Positions 15,495-26,460 are shown, numbered from the stretch's first letter. The stretch is 64,000 bases of DNA from Deltaproteobacteria bacterium (GCA_016178705.1 JACOST010000006.1:62001-126000); one strand, 5' to 3'. Translations and numbers: made by a program. The notes: generated by a model from the letters alone, not told the origin.

Positions 15495-17732
15495 ATGACC
15501 CTCCAGTACACCCCGGTAATCCTCCCGCTGCTGCTGAGTGCCGCCATCACGAGTGGGCTGGGAGTCTACGCCTGGCGCCATCGCCGCGGAAGCGAGGGTG
15601 TAGTCGCTTTTGCGCTCTTGAACTTTTCCGGCGCGCTCTGGGCGCTGGGCGAGGCACTGCAGTGGGCCAGTGCCGATCCCGCTGGACAGTACTTCTGGCT
15701 GCGGTTCTATTGGCTAGGGGTCGAGGCACTCCCGTTCTTCTGGTTCGTCTTCGCCGCTCAGTACACCGGCTGGGCTGGGTGGCTGAATCGCCGAAGTCTG
15801 GCTTTGCTGTCTGCGGTTCCGATCGGCGGAGTTCTGCTGACGTGGACGAACGAATGGCACCACCTGGTCTGGTCCGGCATGCACCTGTCGGATTCGCACG
15901 GAGCGGCGTGGGTCGACATGGAGCGTGGTTCCTGGTGGCCCCCGCTGGTCTTTTGCAACTATGTCTTCATGCTGAGCGGCACGGGCCGGATCGTTGTGTC
16001 GCTGGTACGGTCGCCCGAGCGCTATCGCGGTCAGATGTTCGCTCTGCTGGTTGCCGTGGCGAGCCCGTTTGCCGTCAATGTCTTTTTTGTCCTGCGCCCG
16101 TCGCCCGTGGATCCAACGCCAATTGCGATGACGATCAGCGGAGCGGTGGTTGCGTGGGCCATCTTTCGCCACCGCCTGCTCGACATGCTCCCGGCGGCGC
16201 GTCACACGATCATCGAGAACATGAGCGATGCGATGGTGGTGCTCGATCAGGACCACAGGATAGTCGATCTCAATCCGGCGACCAAGCGAATCATCGGCCG
16301 TTCGGGGACCACGGCGATCGGTACACACATCGCCGAAGTCGTGCCGGCGTGGGCTGAGTTGCTGGGCGCGGACGGCGACGGCGCGACGCTGCGCGAAGCC
16401 GAGGTGGCGCTCGACGGCCGCGACTACGAGCTGCGCATCTCGCCTGTACGGAATAAGGACGGCGCGGTGACCGGGCGTGTCGTGCTGCTGCACGACATCA
16501 CCGAGCAGAAGCAGACGCGGGAGAGGTTGCGGCAGAGCGTCGAGACTTCGCGGGTGATCCTCGAGAGCATCGAGGACGGCTATTACGAGATTGATCTCTA
16601 CGGGAAAATGATTGCGACGACGGACGTCACGGCCCGGCTAGGCGGCCTGGCGAACAAGGAGGAAGCGGTCGGCCGGAACTTCGCCGAGTTCACCGACGAA
16701 GCCAGCGCGAAGCGCTTGCTCGGCACGTTCAATCGCATCTATCGGACCGGGGAGGCGATGAACGAGATCGAGTACCCGTTCACCACGCCCGACGGAGTGA
16801 GGAAATCGATCGAGATGTCGGCGAGCTTGAAACGCGATGCGACCGGCAAGCCGATCGGCTTCCGCGGCATGCTCCGCGACGTCACCGAGCGCAAGCGTGC
16901 CGCGGAAGAACTCGCACGTGCCAAGCGGACGGCCGAAGAGGCGAGCCAGGCGAAGGGCGCCTTCCTGGCCACGGTGAGCCACGAGCTGCGCACGCCGCTG
17001 ACCTCCGTGCTCGGCTTCGCCAAGCTGATCAAGCGGCGCATGGGCGAGACGGTCCGCCCAGGGATGGCCGCGGCCGAGCCCAAGGTGCAACGGGCGCTGA
17101 CGCAGGTGAGCGAGAACGTCGACGTCATCGTCATTGAAGGTGAGCGGCTGACGACGCTGATCAACGATGTGCTCGATCTCGCCAAGATCGAGTCAGGCAA
17201 GGTCGAGTGGCACATGCAGCCGGTGGCGGTCGGCGAGATCATCGCACGAGCGATCGCGGCCACGACGTCGTTGAGCGAGGCGAAGGGCCTTTCGATGCAC
17301 ACTGAAATCGAAGACGCTCTACCCACCGTCGTCGGCGACCCGGACCGGCTGACCCAGGTCGTGATCAACCTACTGTCGAACGCGATCAAGTTCACCGAGC
17401 ACGGCACCATCACCTGCCGCGCCCGCCGAGTGGATGTGGCAATCGAGGTCAGCGTCACCGACACGGGCACCGGCATTGCGCCGGAGGATCAAGGCAAGGT
17501 GTTCGAGCAGTTCGTGCAGGTCGGCGACACGCTCACCGACAAGCCAACCGGAACCGGCCTCGGCCTGCCGATCTGCAAGCAGATCGTCGAGCATCACGGC
17601 GGCCGCATCTGGGTGGAGAGTGAGATCGGCAGGGGGAGCACGTTTGCGTTCACCTTGCCGTGCCCCGAAGGGGCTCAACTCGATAGCCCAGGGCATCGCC
17701 CTGGGAACGGGCAGTCGGTGCGCAAGCCCTGA
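15495..17732 (+). CDS. 7TM-PAS-PAS sensor histidine kinase 2, 3' end rewritten by a REP
   Basis: A 745-residue kinase: seven-helix N-terminal domain (1-225) with the family motif [13 protein letters not shown] domain 1 (about 230-340), PAS domain 2 (about 345-470), HisKA with His496, and HATPase_c (N-box about residue 623, [18 protein letters not shown] near the end). The catalytic domain ends normally at FAFTLP, after which 23 residues are translated from the REP element at 17662-17738, and the stop codon lies in a REP hairpin. The original 3' end was therefore probably replaced when the RAYT unit arrived. The start ATGACCCTCCAGTACA is shared with kinases 3 and 5. Confidence 0.9.
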   Translation: MTLQYTPVILPLLLSAAITSGLGVYAWRHRRGSEGVVAFALLNFSGALWALGEALQWASADPAGQYFWLRFYWLGVEALPFFWFVFAAQYTGWAGWLNRRSLALLSAVPIGGVLLTWTNEWHHLVWSGMHLSDSHGAAWVDMERGSWWPPLVFCNYVFMLSGTGRIVVSLVRSPERYRGQMFALLVAVASPFAVNVFFVLRPSPVDPTPIAMTISGAVVAWAIFRHRLLDMLPAARHTIIENMSDAMVVLDQDHRIVDLNPATKRIIGRSGTTAIGTHIAEVVPAWAELLGADGDGATLREAEVALDGRDYELRISPVRNKDGAVTGRVVLLHDITEQKQTRERLRQSVETSRVILESIEDGYYEIDLYGKMIATTDVTARLGGLANKEEAVGRNFAEFTDEASAKRLLGTFNRIYRTGEAMNEIEYPFTTPDGVRKSIEMSASLKRDATGKPIGFRGMLRDVTERKRAAEELARAKRTAEEASQAKGAFLATVSHELRTPLTSVLGFAKLIKRRMGETVRPGMAAAEPKVQRALTQVSENVDVIVIEGERLTTLINDVLDLAKIESGKVEWHMQPVAVGEIIARAIAATTSLSEAKGLSMHTEIEDALPTVVGDPDRLTQVVINLLSNAIKFTEHGTITCRARRVDVAIEVSVTDTGTGIAPEDQGKVFEQFVQVGDTLTDKPTGTGLGLPICKQIVEHHGGRIWVESEIGRGSTFAFTLPCPEGAQLDSPGHRPGNGQSVRKP

Positions 17733-17738
17733 AAGGGC
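17662..17738. repeat. REP element, 5' side of RAYT copy 2, overlapping kinase 2
   Basis: Three hairpins: GCCCCGAAGGGGC (17662-17674), GCCCAGGGCATCGCCCTGGG (17686-17705) and GCCCTGAAAGGGC (17726-17738). Same modules as at 12597 and 13049. Confidence 0.88.
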
Positions 17739-17749
17739 GAAACTCGAAG

Positions 17750-18196
17750 ATGCCTCAGTCGCTGGCAAGTGTCCTGGTTCATCTCATCTTCGGCACCAAG
17801 AACCGTGAGCCCAAGATTCCACGCGAACTCCTGCCGCAACTCCATGCCTACATGGTGGGAATCTTCGACAACCTGCAATGTCCTTCGGTTCGCACTGGCG
17901 GCATCGCGGATCATGTCCACAGCCTGTTCTCGCTGAGCCGCACGGCAACCATTGCCGCCGTAGTCGAAGCGGTGAAGACAGGTTCTTCGAAATGGATGAA
18001 GCAGCGCGGCGTGAAGCATTTCGCGTGGCAGGCCGGCTACGCAGCCTTTTCGGTCAGTGAGTCGCAGAAGGCCGCCGTGATGAGGTACATCGAACGACAA
18101 GAGGAACGTCACAAGAGGCAGACCTTCCAAGATGAGGTTCGCACGTTTCTCACACGGCATGGGGTGACCTACGATGATCGGTACGTTTGGGACTAG
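17750..18196 (+). CDS. REP-associated Y1 transposase (RAYT), copy 2, full length
   Basis: A 148-residue HUH/Y1 transposase: GTKNREPKIP near the start, HUH motif GIADHVHSLFSLSR, KQRGVKHFAWQAGYAAFSVSES, catalytic Tyr in VMRYIERQEERHK, and the complete family ending VTYDDRYVWD. It appears intact. RAYTs of this class act on REP hairpins, and here REPs flank the gene in inverted orientation at 17662-17738 and 18211-18292. It starts 12 bases after the REP and sits between two kinase genes. Confidence 0.9.
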   Translation: MPQSLASVLVHLIFGTKNREPKIPRELLPQLHAYMVGIFDNLQCPSVRTGGIADHVHSLFSLSRTATIAAVVEAVKTGSSKWMKQRGVKHFAWQAGYAAFSVSESQKAAVMRYIERQEERHKRQTFQDEVRTFLTRHGVTYDDRYVWD

Positions 18197-18210
18197 CCCG
18201 TCTGGGTTAC

Positions 18211-18292
18211 TCCCCTTCAGGGCTAGGATGACGGGAACCCCATCGGACCCAGGGCGATGCCCTGGGCTATTGAGTTACGCCCCTTCGGGGCA
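18211..18292. repeat. REP element, 3' side of RAYT copy 2
   Basis: CCCCTTCAGGG (about 18212-18222), CCCAGGGCGATGCCCTGGGC (18248-18267) and GCCCCTTCGGGGC (18279-18291), inverted relative to 17662-17738. Confidence 0.88.
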
Positions 18293-18389
18293 ACGGCGGA
18301 TGCGGCAACGCTGCGAACCTCCTCTGGCCCCTCTGTGGCCAAGAGGGGAAGCCAAGCGGCGCAATACAGAACGAGCAACCTGAGCGACG

Positions 18390-21272
18390 ATGACCCTCCA
18401 GTACACCCCGGTGATTCTGCCGTATCTGTTGAGCGTCTTCCTCACGGGCGGGCTCAGTCTTTATGCGTGGTGGCATCGTCGCGGGCGCGCGGGCGTGCTG
18501 ACCTTCGCGCTCTTCGGCTTTTCCGCTGCGTTCTTCGCGCTGCGTGAAGCGCTGATATGGGCAAGCGCCGATCTGAGCTGGCAGTACTTCTGGCTGCGGT
18601 TGGGCCGGCCGAGTGCCGAAGCTATTCCGCTCCTGTGGCTCGCGTTCGTTGTCCAATACACGGGCGTGTTGCTGAATCGTCGGAGACTCATCCTCCTATC
18701 TGCGGTCCCGGTCGCGGCTGGCCTGCTGGGGTGGACGAACCAAGTTCACCACCTGATCTGGTCAGGCGTGAGCCAATCGGATTGGCACGGACTGGCGGGT
18801 CTCGATGTACAGCGCGGTTCGTTGTGGCTTCCGCTCCTCCTCTATCAGTGGGCTCAGATGCTCACCGGGGCGGCGCTTGTCGTCGCGGCGTTGGTGCGGG
18901 CGCCGGAGCGGTATCGCGACCAGGCGGTGCCGTTGCTGGTCGCGATCGCGATCCCGCTAGCAGCGGCCATCTTCTACGCGGTGCGTCCGTCGCCACTGGA
19001 TCCAAGTCCGCTGGCGCTGGCAATCAGCGCAGCGGCCTTCGCCTGGGCCATCTTTCGCCACGGGATGCTCAACATGATCCCGGCGGCGCGCCACACGATC
19101 ATCGAGAACATGAGCGACGCGATGGTGGTGCTCGATCAGAGCGACCGCGTCGTTGATCTCAATCCGGCGGCGAAGCGCATCATCGGACCTTCGGGGGGCA
19201 CGGCGATCGGGACGCCCATCACGGAGGTAGTGCCGGCATGGGCTGAGGTGCTGCGTGCGGACGGCGACGGCGCGGCGGTGCGCGAGGCAGAAGTTGCCCT
19301 CGATGGCCGCGACTACGAGCTGCGCATCTCCGCCGTGCAGGGCAACGACGGTGCGGTCACCGGCCGCGTCGTCCTGCTGCACGACATCACCGAGCAGAAG
19401 CAGGCGCGCGAAACGCTGCGCCAGAGCCAAGAGACCTCGCAGCTCATTTTGGAGAGCATCGAGGACGGCTACTACGAGATCGACTTGCAGGGGACATTTA
19501 CGAAGGCGACCGAGGCCACTGCGCAGGTCATCGGGCTGCCGCGCGCGCAGGTGGTCGGCGCCAATTTCACCCAGCTCGGCGACGCGGCCACGGCCACGCG
19601 GCTGCTCGATATCTATCGCGAGGTGTACCGCACGGGGACGGGCATCAAGCAGCTCGAATACGCCATCACCACCCGCGACGGCAGCACCAAACACCTCGAG
19701 GCGTCGGCGTCGTTGATTCGTGATGCGGCGGGCAAACCCACCGGCTTCCGCGGCATCGTGCGCGACACCACCGAGCGCAAACGTGCCGAAGAGGAATTGG
19801 AACGAGCCAAGCGCGCCGCCGAAGAAGCGAGCCAAGCGAAGGGTGCGTTCCTGGCCACGGTCAGCCACGAGCTGCGCACGCCGCTGACCTCGGTGCTCGG
19901 ATTTGCCAAGCTGATCAAGCGGCGACTCGGAGAGACGATCCGTCCGGCGGCGGCAACGGCCGATCAAAAGGTGCAGCGGGCGTTGGCCCAGGTGGCGGAG
20001 AACGTCGACGTCATCATTGTCGAGGGCGAGCGGCTTACCACGCTGATCAACGAGGTGCTCGATCTCGCCAAGATCGAGTCGGGCAAAGTCGAGTGGCACA
20101 TGCAGCCGGTGGTGATCGGCGAGATTATTCAACGCGCGATCACGGCAACGTCGTCGCTCAGCGGGGCGAAGGGACTGGCGGTCCACACGGAGGTCGCAGA
20201 CTCGTTGCCCACCGTCGTTGGCGATCCGGATCGGCTGATCCAAGTCGTGATCAACCTGCTCTCGAATGCGATCAAGTTCACCGACCACGGTGCGATTACG
20301 TGTCGAACCCACCGTGTCGACGGCGCGATCGAGGTCCGCGTCACCGACACGGGCACCGGCATCGCGCCGGAGGATCAACCGAAGGTGTTCGAGCAGTTCG
20401 TGCAGGTGGGCGACACACTCACCAGCAAACCTACTGGCACCGGACTCGGCCTGCCGATCTGCAAGCAGATCGTCGAGCACCACGGCGGCCGCATCTGGGT
20501 GGAGAGCGAGCTGGGCCGCGGGAGCACCTTCGCGTTCACGCTGCCCATCGAGCGCGTGGCAGCCGAAGAGCGCGCCACACTGGCAGCGCCGCGGCGCGTC
20601 GAGTTGGGCCTACTGGTCGAGCAACTGCGGCAACGCATCGCCACCCTCGAACCGATCAACGGCGAAGCCCGCAGTGTGCTCATCGTCGACGACGACCCGA
20701 GCATTCGTTCGCTGCTGCGCCAGGAGCTGGAGGCGTCCGGACATCACGTACGCGAGGCACACACCGGTGAGGAGGCGTTGGCTGCGGTGAAGCAGAAACG
20801 CCCGGGCGTGATCATTCTCGACGTGATCATGCCCGGCCTGAGCGGATTCGACGTCGCCGCGGCGCTACGCACCGATCCGCAGACGCTGAACATCCCGGTC
20901 ATCATTCTATCCGTCGTTCACGATCGTGAACGCGGGCTGCGGCTGGGTGTGGAGCAGTACTTCACCAAACCGGTGAGCACCGAGGCGTTGCTGCACGAAG
21001 TCGATGCCCTCCTGGCGCGCGGACCTGCCGAGAAGAAGGTGTTGGTGGTGGACGAAGATGCGGCCACGGTGCGGACGCTCAGCGACGCATTGCAGGCTCA
21101 AGGGTACCGGGTAACGAGCGCTGCCAGCGGGCCCGACGGCATTGCGCGGGCGCTGGCGGATCAACCCGATCTGGTGCTAGTGCGCGCGCACCTGGCGGAA
21201 CAGCACAGCGTCGTGCAGACGATACGGTCGCACAAGGAGACGGAGGCGGTCTCGTTCCTCCTGTTCGAGTGA
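18390..21272 (+). CDS. 7TM-PAS-PAS hybrid sensor histidine kinase 3 with two receiver domains
   Basis: A 960-residue hybrid kinase: seven-helix domain with [10 protein letters not shown] (1-225), two PAS domains (about 230-470), HisKA with His493, HATPase_c (to about 730), receiver 1 (about 765-870; VDDDPS, Asp811 in [14 protein letters not shown], Lys in FTKPVS) and receiver 2 (about 880-960). Receiver 2 keeps the acidic pair (VDED) but the phosphoacceptor position reads [11 protein letters not shown] with no Asp, and it ends before the last strands, so it cannot be phosphorylated normally. The gene follows the RAYT unit and has the same start context as kinases 2 and 5. Confidence 0.9.
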   Translation: MTLQYTPVILPYLLSVFLTGGLSLYAWWHRRGRAGVLTFALFGFSAAFFALREALIWASADLSWQYFWLRLGRPSAEAIPLLWLAFVVQYTGVLLNRRRLILLSAVPVAAGLLGWTNQVHHLIWSGVSQSDWHGLAGLDVQRGSLWLPLLLYQWAQMLTGAALVVAALVRAPERYRDQAVPLLVAIAIPLAAAIFYAVRPSPLDPSPLALAISAAAFAWAIFRHGMLNMIPAARHTIIENMSDAMVVLDQSDRVVDLNPAAKRIIGPSGGTAIGTPITEVVPAWAEVLRADGDGAAVREAEVALDGRDYELRISAVQGNDGAVTGRVVLLHDITEQKQARETLRQSQETSQLILESIEDGYYEIDLQGTFTKATEATAQVIGLPRAQVVGANFTQLGDAATATRLLDIYREVYRTGTGIKQLEYAITTRDGSTKHLEASASLIRDAAGKPTGFRGIVRDTTERKRAEEELERAKRAAEEASQAKGAFLATVSHELRTPLTSVLGFAKLIKRRLGETIRPAAATADQKVQRALAQVAENVDVIIVEGERLTTLINEVLDLAKIESGKVEWHMQPVVIGEIIQRAITATSSLSGAKGLAVHTEVADSLPTVVGDPDRLIQVVINLLSNAIKFTDHGAITCRTHRVDGAIEVRVTDTGTGIAPEDQPKVFEQFVQVGDTLTSKPTGTGLGLPICKQIVEHHGGRIWVESELGRGSTFAFTLPIERVAAEERATLAAPRRVELGLLVEQLRQRIATLEPINGEARSVLIVDDDPSIRSLLRQELEASGHHVREAHTGEEALAAVKQKRPGVIILDVIMPGLSGFDVAAALRTDPQTLNIPVIILSVVHDRERGLRLGVEQYFTKPVSTEALLHEVDALLARGPAEKKVLVVDEDAATVRTLSDALQAQGYRVTSAASGPDGIARALADQPDLVLVRAHLAEQHSVVQTIRSHKETEAVSFLLFE

Positions 21273-21311
21273 CGCCGTGAGACCGGGACGCAACGAGCGA
21301 GGCTAAATCCA

Positions 21312-23531
21312 ATGGTGGTTCAGTACACGCCCTTGATCCTTCCGCTGCTGCTTGCCGCTGGGGTTACCGGTGCGCTCGGCGTCTATGCCTGGCGACATCG
21401 TCGTGGCCGCGGTGGGGTCGTGCCCTTCGCGTTGCTGATGTTCGGCACGACCTGGTGGACGATCTGCGGTACCTTGCAGTGGGCGAGCGCGAACCTGGCG
21501 GCACAGTACCTGTGGCTGCAGTGCTCGTGGCTCGCAATCCCCGCAGTGCCGGTGGTGTGGCTGACGTTCGCGGTTGACTACACACGCCGTCGCCGGCTGG
21601 ATCGGCGCACCATCGCGCTCCTGTGTGTGATCCCGGCGATCTCGACGGTGCTAGCCTTGACGAACGACTGGCACCATTTGCTATGGCGCAGCGTGGAGTC
21701 AGCGGGCGGCGGGAGCTCTGTGTTTAGGCTCAGCGCACTGCACGGCCCGTGGTACGTCTATCACCTGGCGTATTCCTATCTCTTGATGCTCGTCGGTACC
21801 GTGCTGATCCTGTCGGCGCTGGTACGCTCGCCCGAGCGCTACCGCGGACAGGCCACGGGGTTGATCGTAGCGGTGGTGGCGCCCTGGGCGATGAACGTGG
21901 TCTTCCAGACGGGCCTCGTCTCCACCGGGAACATAGACCCGACACCCTTCGCCTTCACAATCACCGGGGCGGCGATGGCGTGGAGCATCTTTCGCTACCG
22001 CCTGTTGAACATCGTGCCGCTGGCACACGACGCCGTGGTTCGCAGCTTGCGCGATCCGGTGATCGTCCTCGACGCACGCCAGCACGTCGCCGACATCAAC
22101 CCATCGGCGGCGCGTTTGCTCGGACGCACTGTGGACGAAGTCGTCGACGAGCTCGGCAAGACCGTCCTCTTTGAGTGGCCGGACGTCGTCGCCCAACTCA
22201 CCGGCGGCACCGATGGGGAAACCGAGGTGAGCCTGCCCTCCGATGGGTCATCGCGCCCGTACACGTTGCGGCTCTCGACGCTGCTGGACCGCAGCGGCCG
22301 TCCCAGCGGCCGGCTCCTGCACCTGCAGGACATTGAGAAACACAAGCAGACCGAAGCCGCCCTGCACGAAACCGAGGAAAGCTTCTACGCCATCGTCGAG
22401 AGCATGCGCGCCGACGCGTACTTCGAATCGAATCGCGCGGGCATCATTGGCTACGCCAACCGCGCGTTCTGTGATGCGATTGGATATCCCAAGGCGGAAG
22501 TGGTCGGCGCGCACTTCGCGAAGTTCATTGCGCCGGAGTCAGCCGAGGCGCTGGCGCAGTATTTTCGTTCTGCCTACCACGGCAACGCGACGCAACAGCC
22601 GCACGAGTACCAATTTCGCCGCCGCGACGGCAGCCTCGGGGTCGGCGAGGTGACGATTTCGCTGGTGCAAGTGAAGGACGGACACCCGGTCGGGGCGCGC
22701 GGCATCGTGCGCGACGTTACGCAGCGCAAGCGCGCAGAGGAGGCGTTGCAGAGGGCCAAGGACGCGGCCGAGGAGGCGAGCCAGGCCAAGAGCACGTTTC
22801 TCACCAACGTCAGTCACGAGCTGCGCACGCCGCTGACGTCGGTGCTGGGTTTCGCCAAGGTCATTCAGAAGCGATTCGCCGAGCAGATCACCCCGAACGT
22901 GAACGTGCAGGACCCCAAGACTGAGCGCGCCGTGCGCCAGGTGACGGAGAACCTCGCTGTCGTTGTGACCGAGGGCGAACGGCTGACGAGACTGATCAAC
23001 GACGTGCTCGACCTGTCGAAGATCGAATCGGGTCAGGTCGAGTGGCAGCGGCAGTCGGTGGTGGTGGCTGAGCTGATCGAGCGCGCCCGCGCCGCGATCG
23101 TTCCGGCGAGCGAGCAAAAGGGTGTGCGGCTGACGATCGACATCGAGCCGGCGCTACCGAGCCTCGTGGGCGACCCGGAACGGCTGACGCAAGCGCTGGT
23201 CAACTTGCTGTCCAACGCCGTGAAGTTCACCGCGCCGGGCGGCTCGATCACCTGTACGGCGCGGCGCGCGAGCGACGAGATCGTGTTGAGCGTCAGCGAC
23301 ACCGGCATCGGCATCGCGCCAGCGGATTGCGCCAAGGTGTTCGAACACTTCGTGCAAGTCGGCGACACGCTCACCGACAAACCGACGGGGACGGGTTTGG
23401 GGTTGCCGATCTGCAAGCAGATCATCGAGCACCATGGCGGGCGGATCTGGGTGGAGAGCGCGATCGGGAAGGGCAGCACGTTTGCGTTCACGCTGCCGAT
23501 CAATGGCGCAGCGAAGGGTGGAGGTCGATGA
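21312..23531 (+). CDS. 7TM-PAS-PAS sensor histidine kinase 4
   Basis: A 739-residue kinase with the same layout as its neighbours: seven-helix domain with LTNDWHHLLW, two PAS domains (about 235-470; the second contains YFESNRAGIIGYANRAF), HisKA with His502 in [16 protein letters not shown], and HATPase_c with LVNLLSNAVKFT and [18 protein letters not shown]. It is the most diverged of the four long kinases: it starts MVVQYTPLILP and its core reads KIESGQVEWQRQSVVV. It begins 40 bases after kinase 3. Confidence 0.9.
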   Translation: MVVQYTPLILPLLLAAGVTGALGVYAWRHRRGRGGVVPFALLMFGTTWWTICGTLQWASANLAAQYLWLQCSWLAIPAVPVVWLTFAVDYTRRRRLDRRTIALLCVIPAISTVLALTNDWHHLLWRSVESAGGGSSVFRLSALHGPWYVYHLAYSYLLMLVGTVLILSALVRSPERYRGQATGLIVAVVAPWAMNVVFQTGLVSTGNIDPTPFAFTITGAAMAWSIFRYRLLNIVPLAHDAVVRSLRDPVIVLDARQHVADINPSAARLLGRTVDEVVDELGKTVLFEWPDVVAQLTGGTDGETEVSLPSDGSSRPYTLRLSTLLDRSGRPSGRLLHLQDIEKHKQTEAALHETEESFYAIVESMRADAYFESNRAGIIGYANRAFCDAIGYPKAEVVGAHFAKFIAPESAEALAQYFRSAYHGNATQQPHEYQFRRRDGSLGVGEVTISLVQVKDGHPVGARGIVRDVTQRKRAEEALQRAKDAAEEASQAKSTFLTNVSHELRTPLTSVLGFAKVIQKRFAEQITPNVNVQDPKTERAVRQVTENLAVVVTEGERLTRLINDVLDLSKIESGQVEWQRQSVVVAELIERARAAIVPASEQKGVRLTIDIEPALPSLVGDPERLTQALVNLLSNAVKFTAPGGSITCTARRASDEIVLSVSDTGIGIAPADCAKVFEHFVQVGDTLTDKPTGTGLGLPICKQIIEHHGGRIWVESAIGKGSTFAFTLPINGAAKGGGR

Positions 23532-23582
23532 CGCCGACCCCACGAATAGCGCTTCGTCCCCGAGCCGTGGTAGAAGCGCGCC

Positions 23583-23825
23583 ATGGCTATCAACGTGAGT
23601 CGCGATCTCGAAGCCGAGGTTGAAGCACGTGTCCGACGTGGCGAATACAACTCCGCCGAAGAGCTCCTCCGCGACGCGCTCCGGCTCGTCGATGAGCGCG
23701 ACCGGTTGCGCGTTGCCATCGAGCAGGGCGCAGCCGAGGCTGACCGCGACGAGCTGCTCGACGGCGCCGGCGTGGTGGCCGAGGTGCGTGCGCGCATCCG
23801 CGAGCGACGTGCCGGCGGCGCATGA
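23583..23825 (+). CDS. parD: ParD-type antitoxin
   Basis: An 80-residue protein: MAINVSRDLEAEVEARVRRG followed by EYNSAEELLRDALRLVDERD, the ribbon-helix-helix ParD/CC2985 pattern (DNA binding in the N-terminal half), then a charged helical C-terminus that would bind toxin. Its stop overlaps the start of the toxin gene by four bases. ParD proteins repress their own operon and neutralise ParE. Confidence 0.88.
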   Translation: MAINVSRDLEAEVEARVRRGEYNSAEELLRDALRLVDERDRLRVAIEQGAAEADRDELLDGAGVVAEVRARIRERRAGGA

Positions 23826-24115
23826 GCGCGCGCTACCGCTTCACCAAGAGTGCTCGCCAGGACCTGCTCGAAATCGCCGATTACATCTCGGACGACGACC
23901 CCGCTGCGGCGGAGCGAGTTGTCGACCAGATCGTCGAGGCCATCGAACGGCTCTGCCAGTTCCCGGCGATGGGGCACGTGGATATCAAACTCGCCGGGCC
24001 ACGACACCGACTCTGGCCGGTCAGCCGCTATCTGCTGATCTACCGCCCCGACACCGACCCCTTGCAGATCGTTCGCATCTGGGACCCCGCCCGCGGGAAG
24101 CCGAGGCTGCGCTGA
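23822..24115 (+). CDS. parE: ParE/RelE-family toxin
   Basis: A 97-residue protein with the family pattern: YRFTKSARQDLLEIADYI at the start, DQIVEAIERLCQFPAMGH in the middle, and YLLIYRPDTDPLQIVRIW at the end. It is translationally coupled to parD. The pair is inserted between kinases 4 and 5 of the array. Gyrase as target is the ParE precedent, not shown by this sequence. Confidence 0.88.
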   Translation: MSARYRFTKSARQDLLEIADYISDDDPAAAERVVDQIVEAIERLCQFPAMGHVDIKLAGPRHRLWPVSRYLLIYRPDTDPLQIVRIWDPARGKPRLR

Positions 24116-24197
24116 GCTGGCTCGCGCCGGCTTACCTCGTGGAGTTCTCGCGCCAAGACACCACGGCGCAGAGTAGCCGGAGCGTTCACCATGGCGA

Positions 24198-24252
24198 CTT
24201 CGTGGTGAAGTCTTCGTCCGCCTTTGCGTGCTTGGCGTCTTGGCGCAAGCTT
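24198..24252. repeat. Dispersed repeat family C, upstream of kinase 5
   Basis: GACTTCGTGGTGAAGTCTTC followed by GTGCTTGGCGTCTTGGCGCAAG. It is the same composite as the right arms at 15431-15467 and 26582-26635, so the kinase genes appear to have been copied with this upstream sequence. Confidence 0.7.
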
Positions 24253-24281
24253 TCTTTCCGTTCGATCAGAACTGAGCGACG

Positions 24282-26459
24282 ATGACCCTCCAGTACATCC
24301 CGGTGATCCTGCCGCTGCTACTGAGCGCTGCCATATCGAGTGGGCTCGGGGTCTATGCCTGGCGGCATCGCCACGGACGCGAGAGTGTGCCGGCCTTCGC
24401 GTTCCTATGTTTCTCTGCGGCGCTTTGGGGATTGGGCGACGCGCTGGGCTTTTCGAACGCCGAGCCACATTGGCAGTACTTCTGGCAACTGTTTCGAACT
24501 CCGGGTGTTACAGGGGCACCGCTCGCCTGGCTTGTGTTCGCCGCCCAGTACACAGGTTTTGGTGAGCGGTTGACTCGCCGCACGATCCTGCTGCTGTCCG
24601 TGGTGCCGCTTTTCAGTACTCTGCTCACCTGGACGAACCAATGGCACCACCTGATCTGGGCAGGAGTGCGCCAATCGGATTGGGATGGGGCGAGAGTCCT
24701 GCTCTTCGACCATGGCCGTGTATGGCACTCGCTGCTTTTCTATACGTATGCAGAGCTCCTCGGCGGTGCGGTACTCATTGTCGGCTCGTTGGTGCGGTCG
24801 CCGGCGCGGTATCGCGGCCAAGGGTGGGCACTCCTCGTAGCGGTCGCCAGCCCGGTGATCGTGAGTGTTCCCTACGCCCTGAGCCCATCCCCGCTTGATC
24901 CAACTCCCATCGCGATGACCATGAGCGGTGCCGCGTTTGCGTGGGCGATCTTCCGCCATGGCTTCCTCGACGTGATCCCGGCGGCGCGCCACACGATCAT
25001 CGAGAACATGAGCGATGCGATGGTGGTGCTCGACCAGAGCCACCGCCTCGTCGATCTCAATCCCGCCGCGCGGCGGCTGCTCGGGCGTGAGCGCACCGCC
25101 GCGATCGGCCTGCCCGTTGCCGAGGTCGTGCCGGCGTGGGCGCAGTTGCTGGGCGCAGACGACGCGGAGTTGCGCGAAGCCGAGGTCGCACTCGATGGCC
25201 GGGACTACGAGCTGCGCATCTCGCCGGTGCGCAACAATGACGGCGCCGTGACCGGCCGCGTCGTCCTGCTGCACGACATCACCGAGCAGAAGCAGACGCG
25301 CGAGACCCTACACCGCAACGAGGAGACCATCCGCGCCATCTTGGAGAACATCGAGGACGGTTACTTCGAGATGGATCTGGCCGGGATCTTCACCAACATG
25401 ACCGATGTGACGGCGCGCCTCGGCGGCCTCGCCAGTCGCGAAGAGGGCATCGGCGGCAGCATCGCCGCCATCACCGATGCCGAGAGCGCCGAACGGCTGC
25501 GCGGTATTTTCGCGCGCGTGCGCGAGACCGGCGAAGCGGCGCGCGATATCGAGTACGCGATCACCGCGCGCGACGGCGTGCGGCGCTGGCTGGAAGCGTC
25601 GGCGACGTTGATGCGCGACGCGAGCGGCACGCCGATCGGCTTCCGCGGCATCGTGCGCGACTCGACCGAGCGCAAACGCGCCGCCGAAGCGTTGGAAGAA
25701 GCGAAGCGCATCGCCGAGGAAGCGAGCCGCGCCAAGGGCGCCTTCCTCGCGACCGTGAGCCACGAACTGCGCACGCCGCTCACCTCGGTGGTCGGTTTCG
25801 CCAAGCTGATCAAGAAGCGGCTTGTTGAAGTGATGCTGCCGGCGCTGGCGGGCGCCGATGCGAAGGTCGAGCGCGCCTCGCGGCAAGTGAGCGAGAACGT
25901 CGATATCATCGTGATGGAGGGCGAGCGCCTGACGACGCTGATCAACGACGTGCTCGACTTGGCCAAGATCGAGTCGGGCAAGGTCGAATGGCACATGCAG
26001 CCGGTGGCAGTAGGGGAGATCATTCAACGCGCCATCGCGGCGACGACGTCACTCAGCGGCGCCAAAGGTCTCGATGTGCGTACGCAGATCGACGACCTAC
26101 CGATCGTCGTCGGCGATCCCGATCGACTGATCCAGGTCGTCATCAATTTGTTGTCCAATGCGATCAAGTTTACGGCGACCGGGTCCATCACCTGCCGAGC
26201 GCATCGCCTCGACGGTGCGATCCAGGTCAGGGTCACCGATACCGGCACGGGCATCGCACCGGAGGATCAGCCGAAGGTGTTCGAGCAATTCGTCCAGGTC
26301 GGCGACACGTTGACCGGCAAGCCCACCGGCACCGGCCTCGGCCTGCCGATTTGCAAGCAGATCATCGAGCACCATGGCGGGCGCATCTGGGTGGAGAGCG
26401 AGATCGGGAAGGGCAGTACGTTTGCGTTCACACTTCCCATTGAGGCGAGGAACGGATGA
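24282..26459 (+). CDS. 7TM-PAS-PAS sensor histidine kinase 5
   Basis: A 725-residue kinase: seven-helix domain with [10 protein letters not shown] (1-225), PAS 1 ([20 protein letters not shown] onward), PAS 2 (about 345-465, [16 protein letters not shown]), HisKA with His494, and HATPase_c with [13 protein letters not shown] and [18 protein letters not shown]. Its kinase core is closer to kinase 1 ([20 protein letters not shown]) than to kinases 2 and 3, while its sensor and start context match kinases 2 and 3, which suggests recombination among array members. The downstream gap carries an inverted repeat. Confidence 0.9.
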   Translation: MTLQYIPVILPLLLSAAISSGLGVYAWRHRHGRESVPAFAFLCFSAALWGLGDALGFSNAEPHWQYFWQLFRTPGVTGAPLAWLVFAAQYTGFGERLTRRTILLLSVVPLFSTLLTWTNQWHHLIWAGVRQSDWDGARVLLFDHGRVWHSLLFYTYAELLGGAVLIVGSLVRSPARYRGQGWALLVAVASPVIVSVPYALSPSPLDPTPIAMTMSGAAFAWAIFRHGFLDVIPAARHTIIENMSDAMVVLDQSHRLVDLNPAARRLLGRERTAAIGLPVAEVVPAWAQLLGADDAELREAEVALDGRDYELRISPVRNNDGAVTGRVVLLHDITEQKQTRETLHRNEETIRAILENIEDGYFEMDLAGIFTNMTDVTARLGGLASREEGIGGSIAAITDAESAERLRGIFARVRETGEAARDIEYAITARDGVRRWLEASATLMRDASGTPIGFRGIVRDSTERKRAAEALEEAKRIAEEASRAKGAFLATVSHELRTPLTSVVGFAKLIKKRLVEVMLPALAGADAKVERASRQVSENVDIIVMEGERLTTLINDVLDLAKIESGKVEWHMQPVAVGEIIQRAIAATTSLSGAKGLDVRTQIDDLPIVVGDPDRLIQVVINLLSNAIKFTATGSITCRAHRLDGAIQVRVTDTGTGIAPEDQPKVFEQFVQVGDTLTGKPTGTGLGLPICKQIIEHHGGRIWVESEIGKGSTFAFTLPIEARNG

Positions 26460-26460
26460 C

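Noticed and set aside
12555-18292. Complete IS200/IS605 elements
   Set aside because: Single short HUH genes flanked by REP hairpins with no TnpB; RAYT units fit better.
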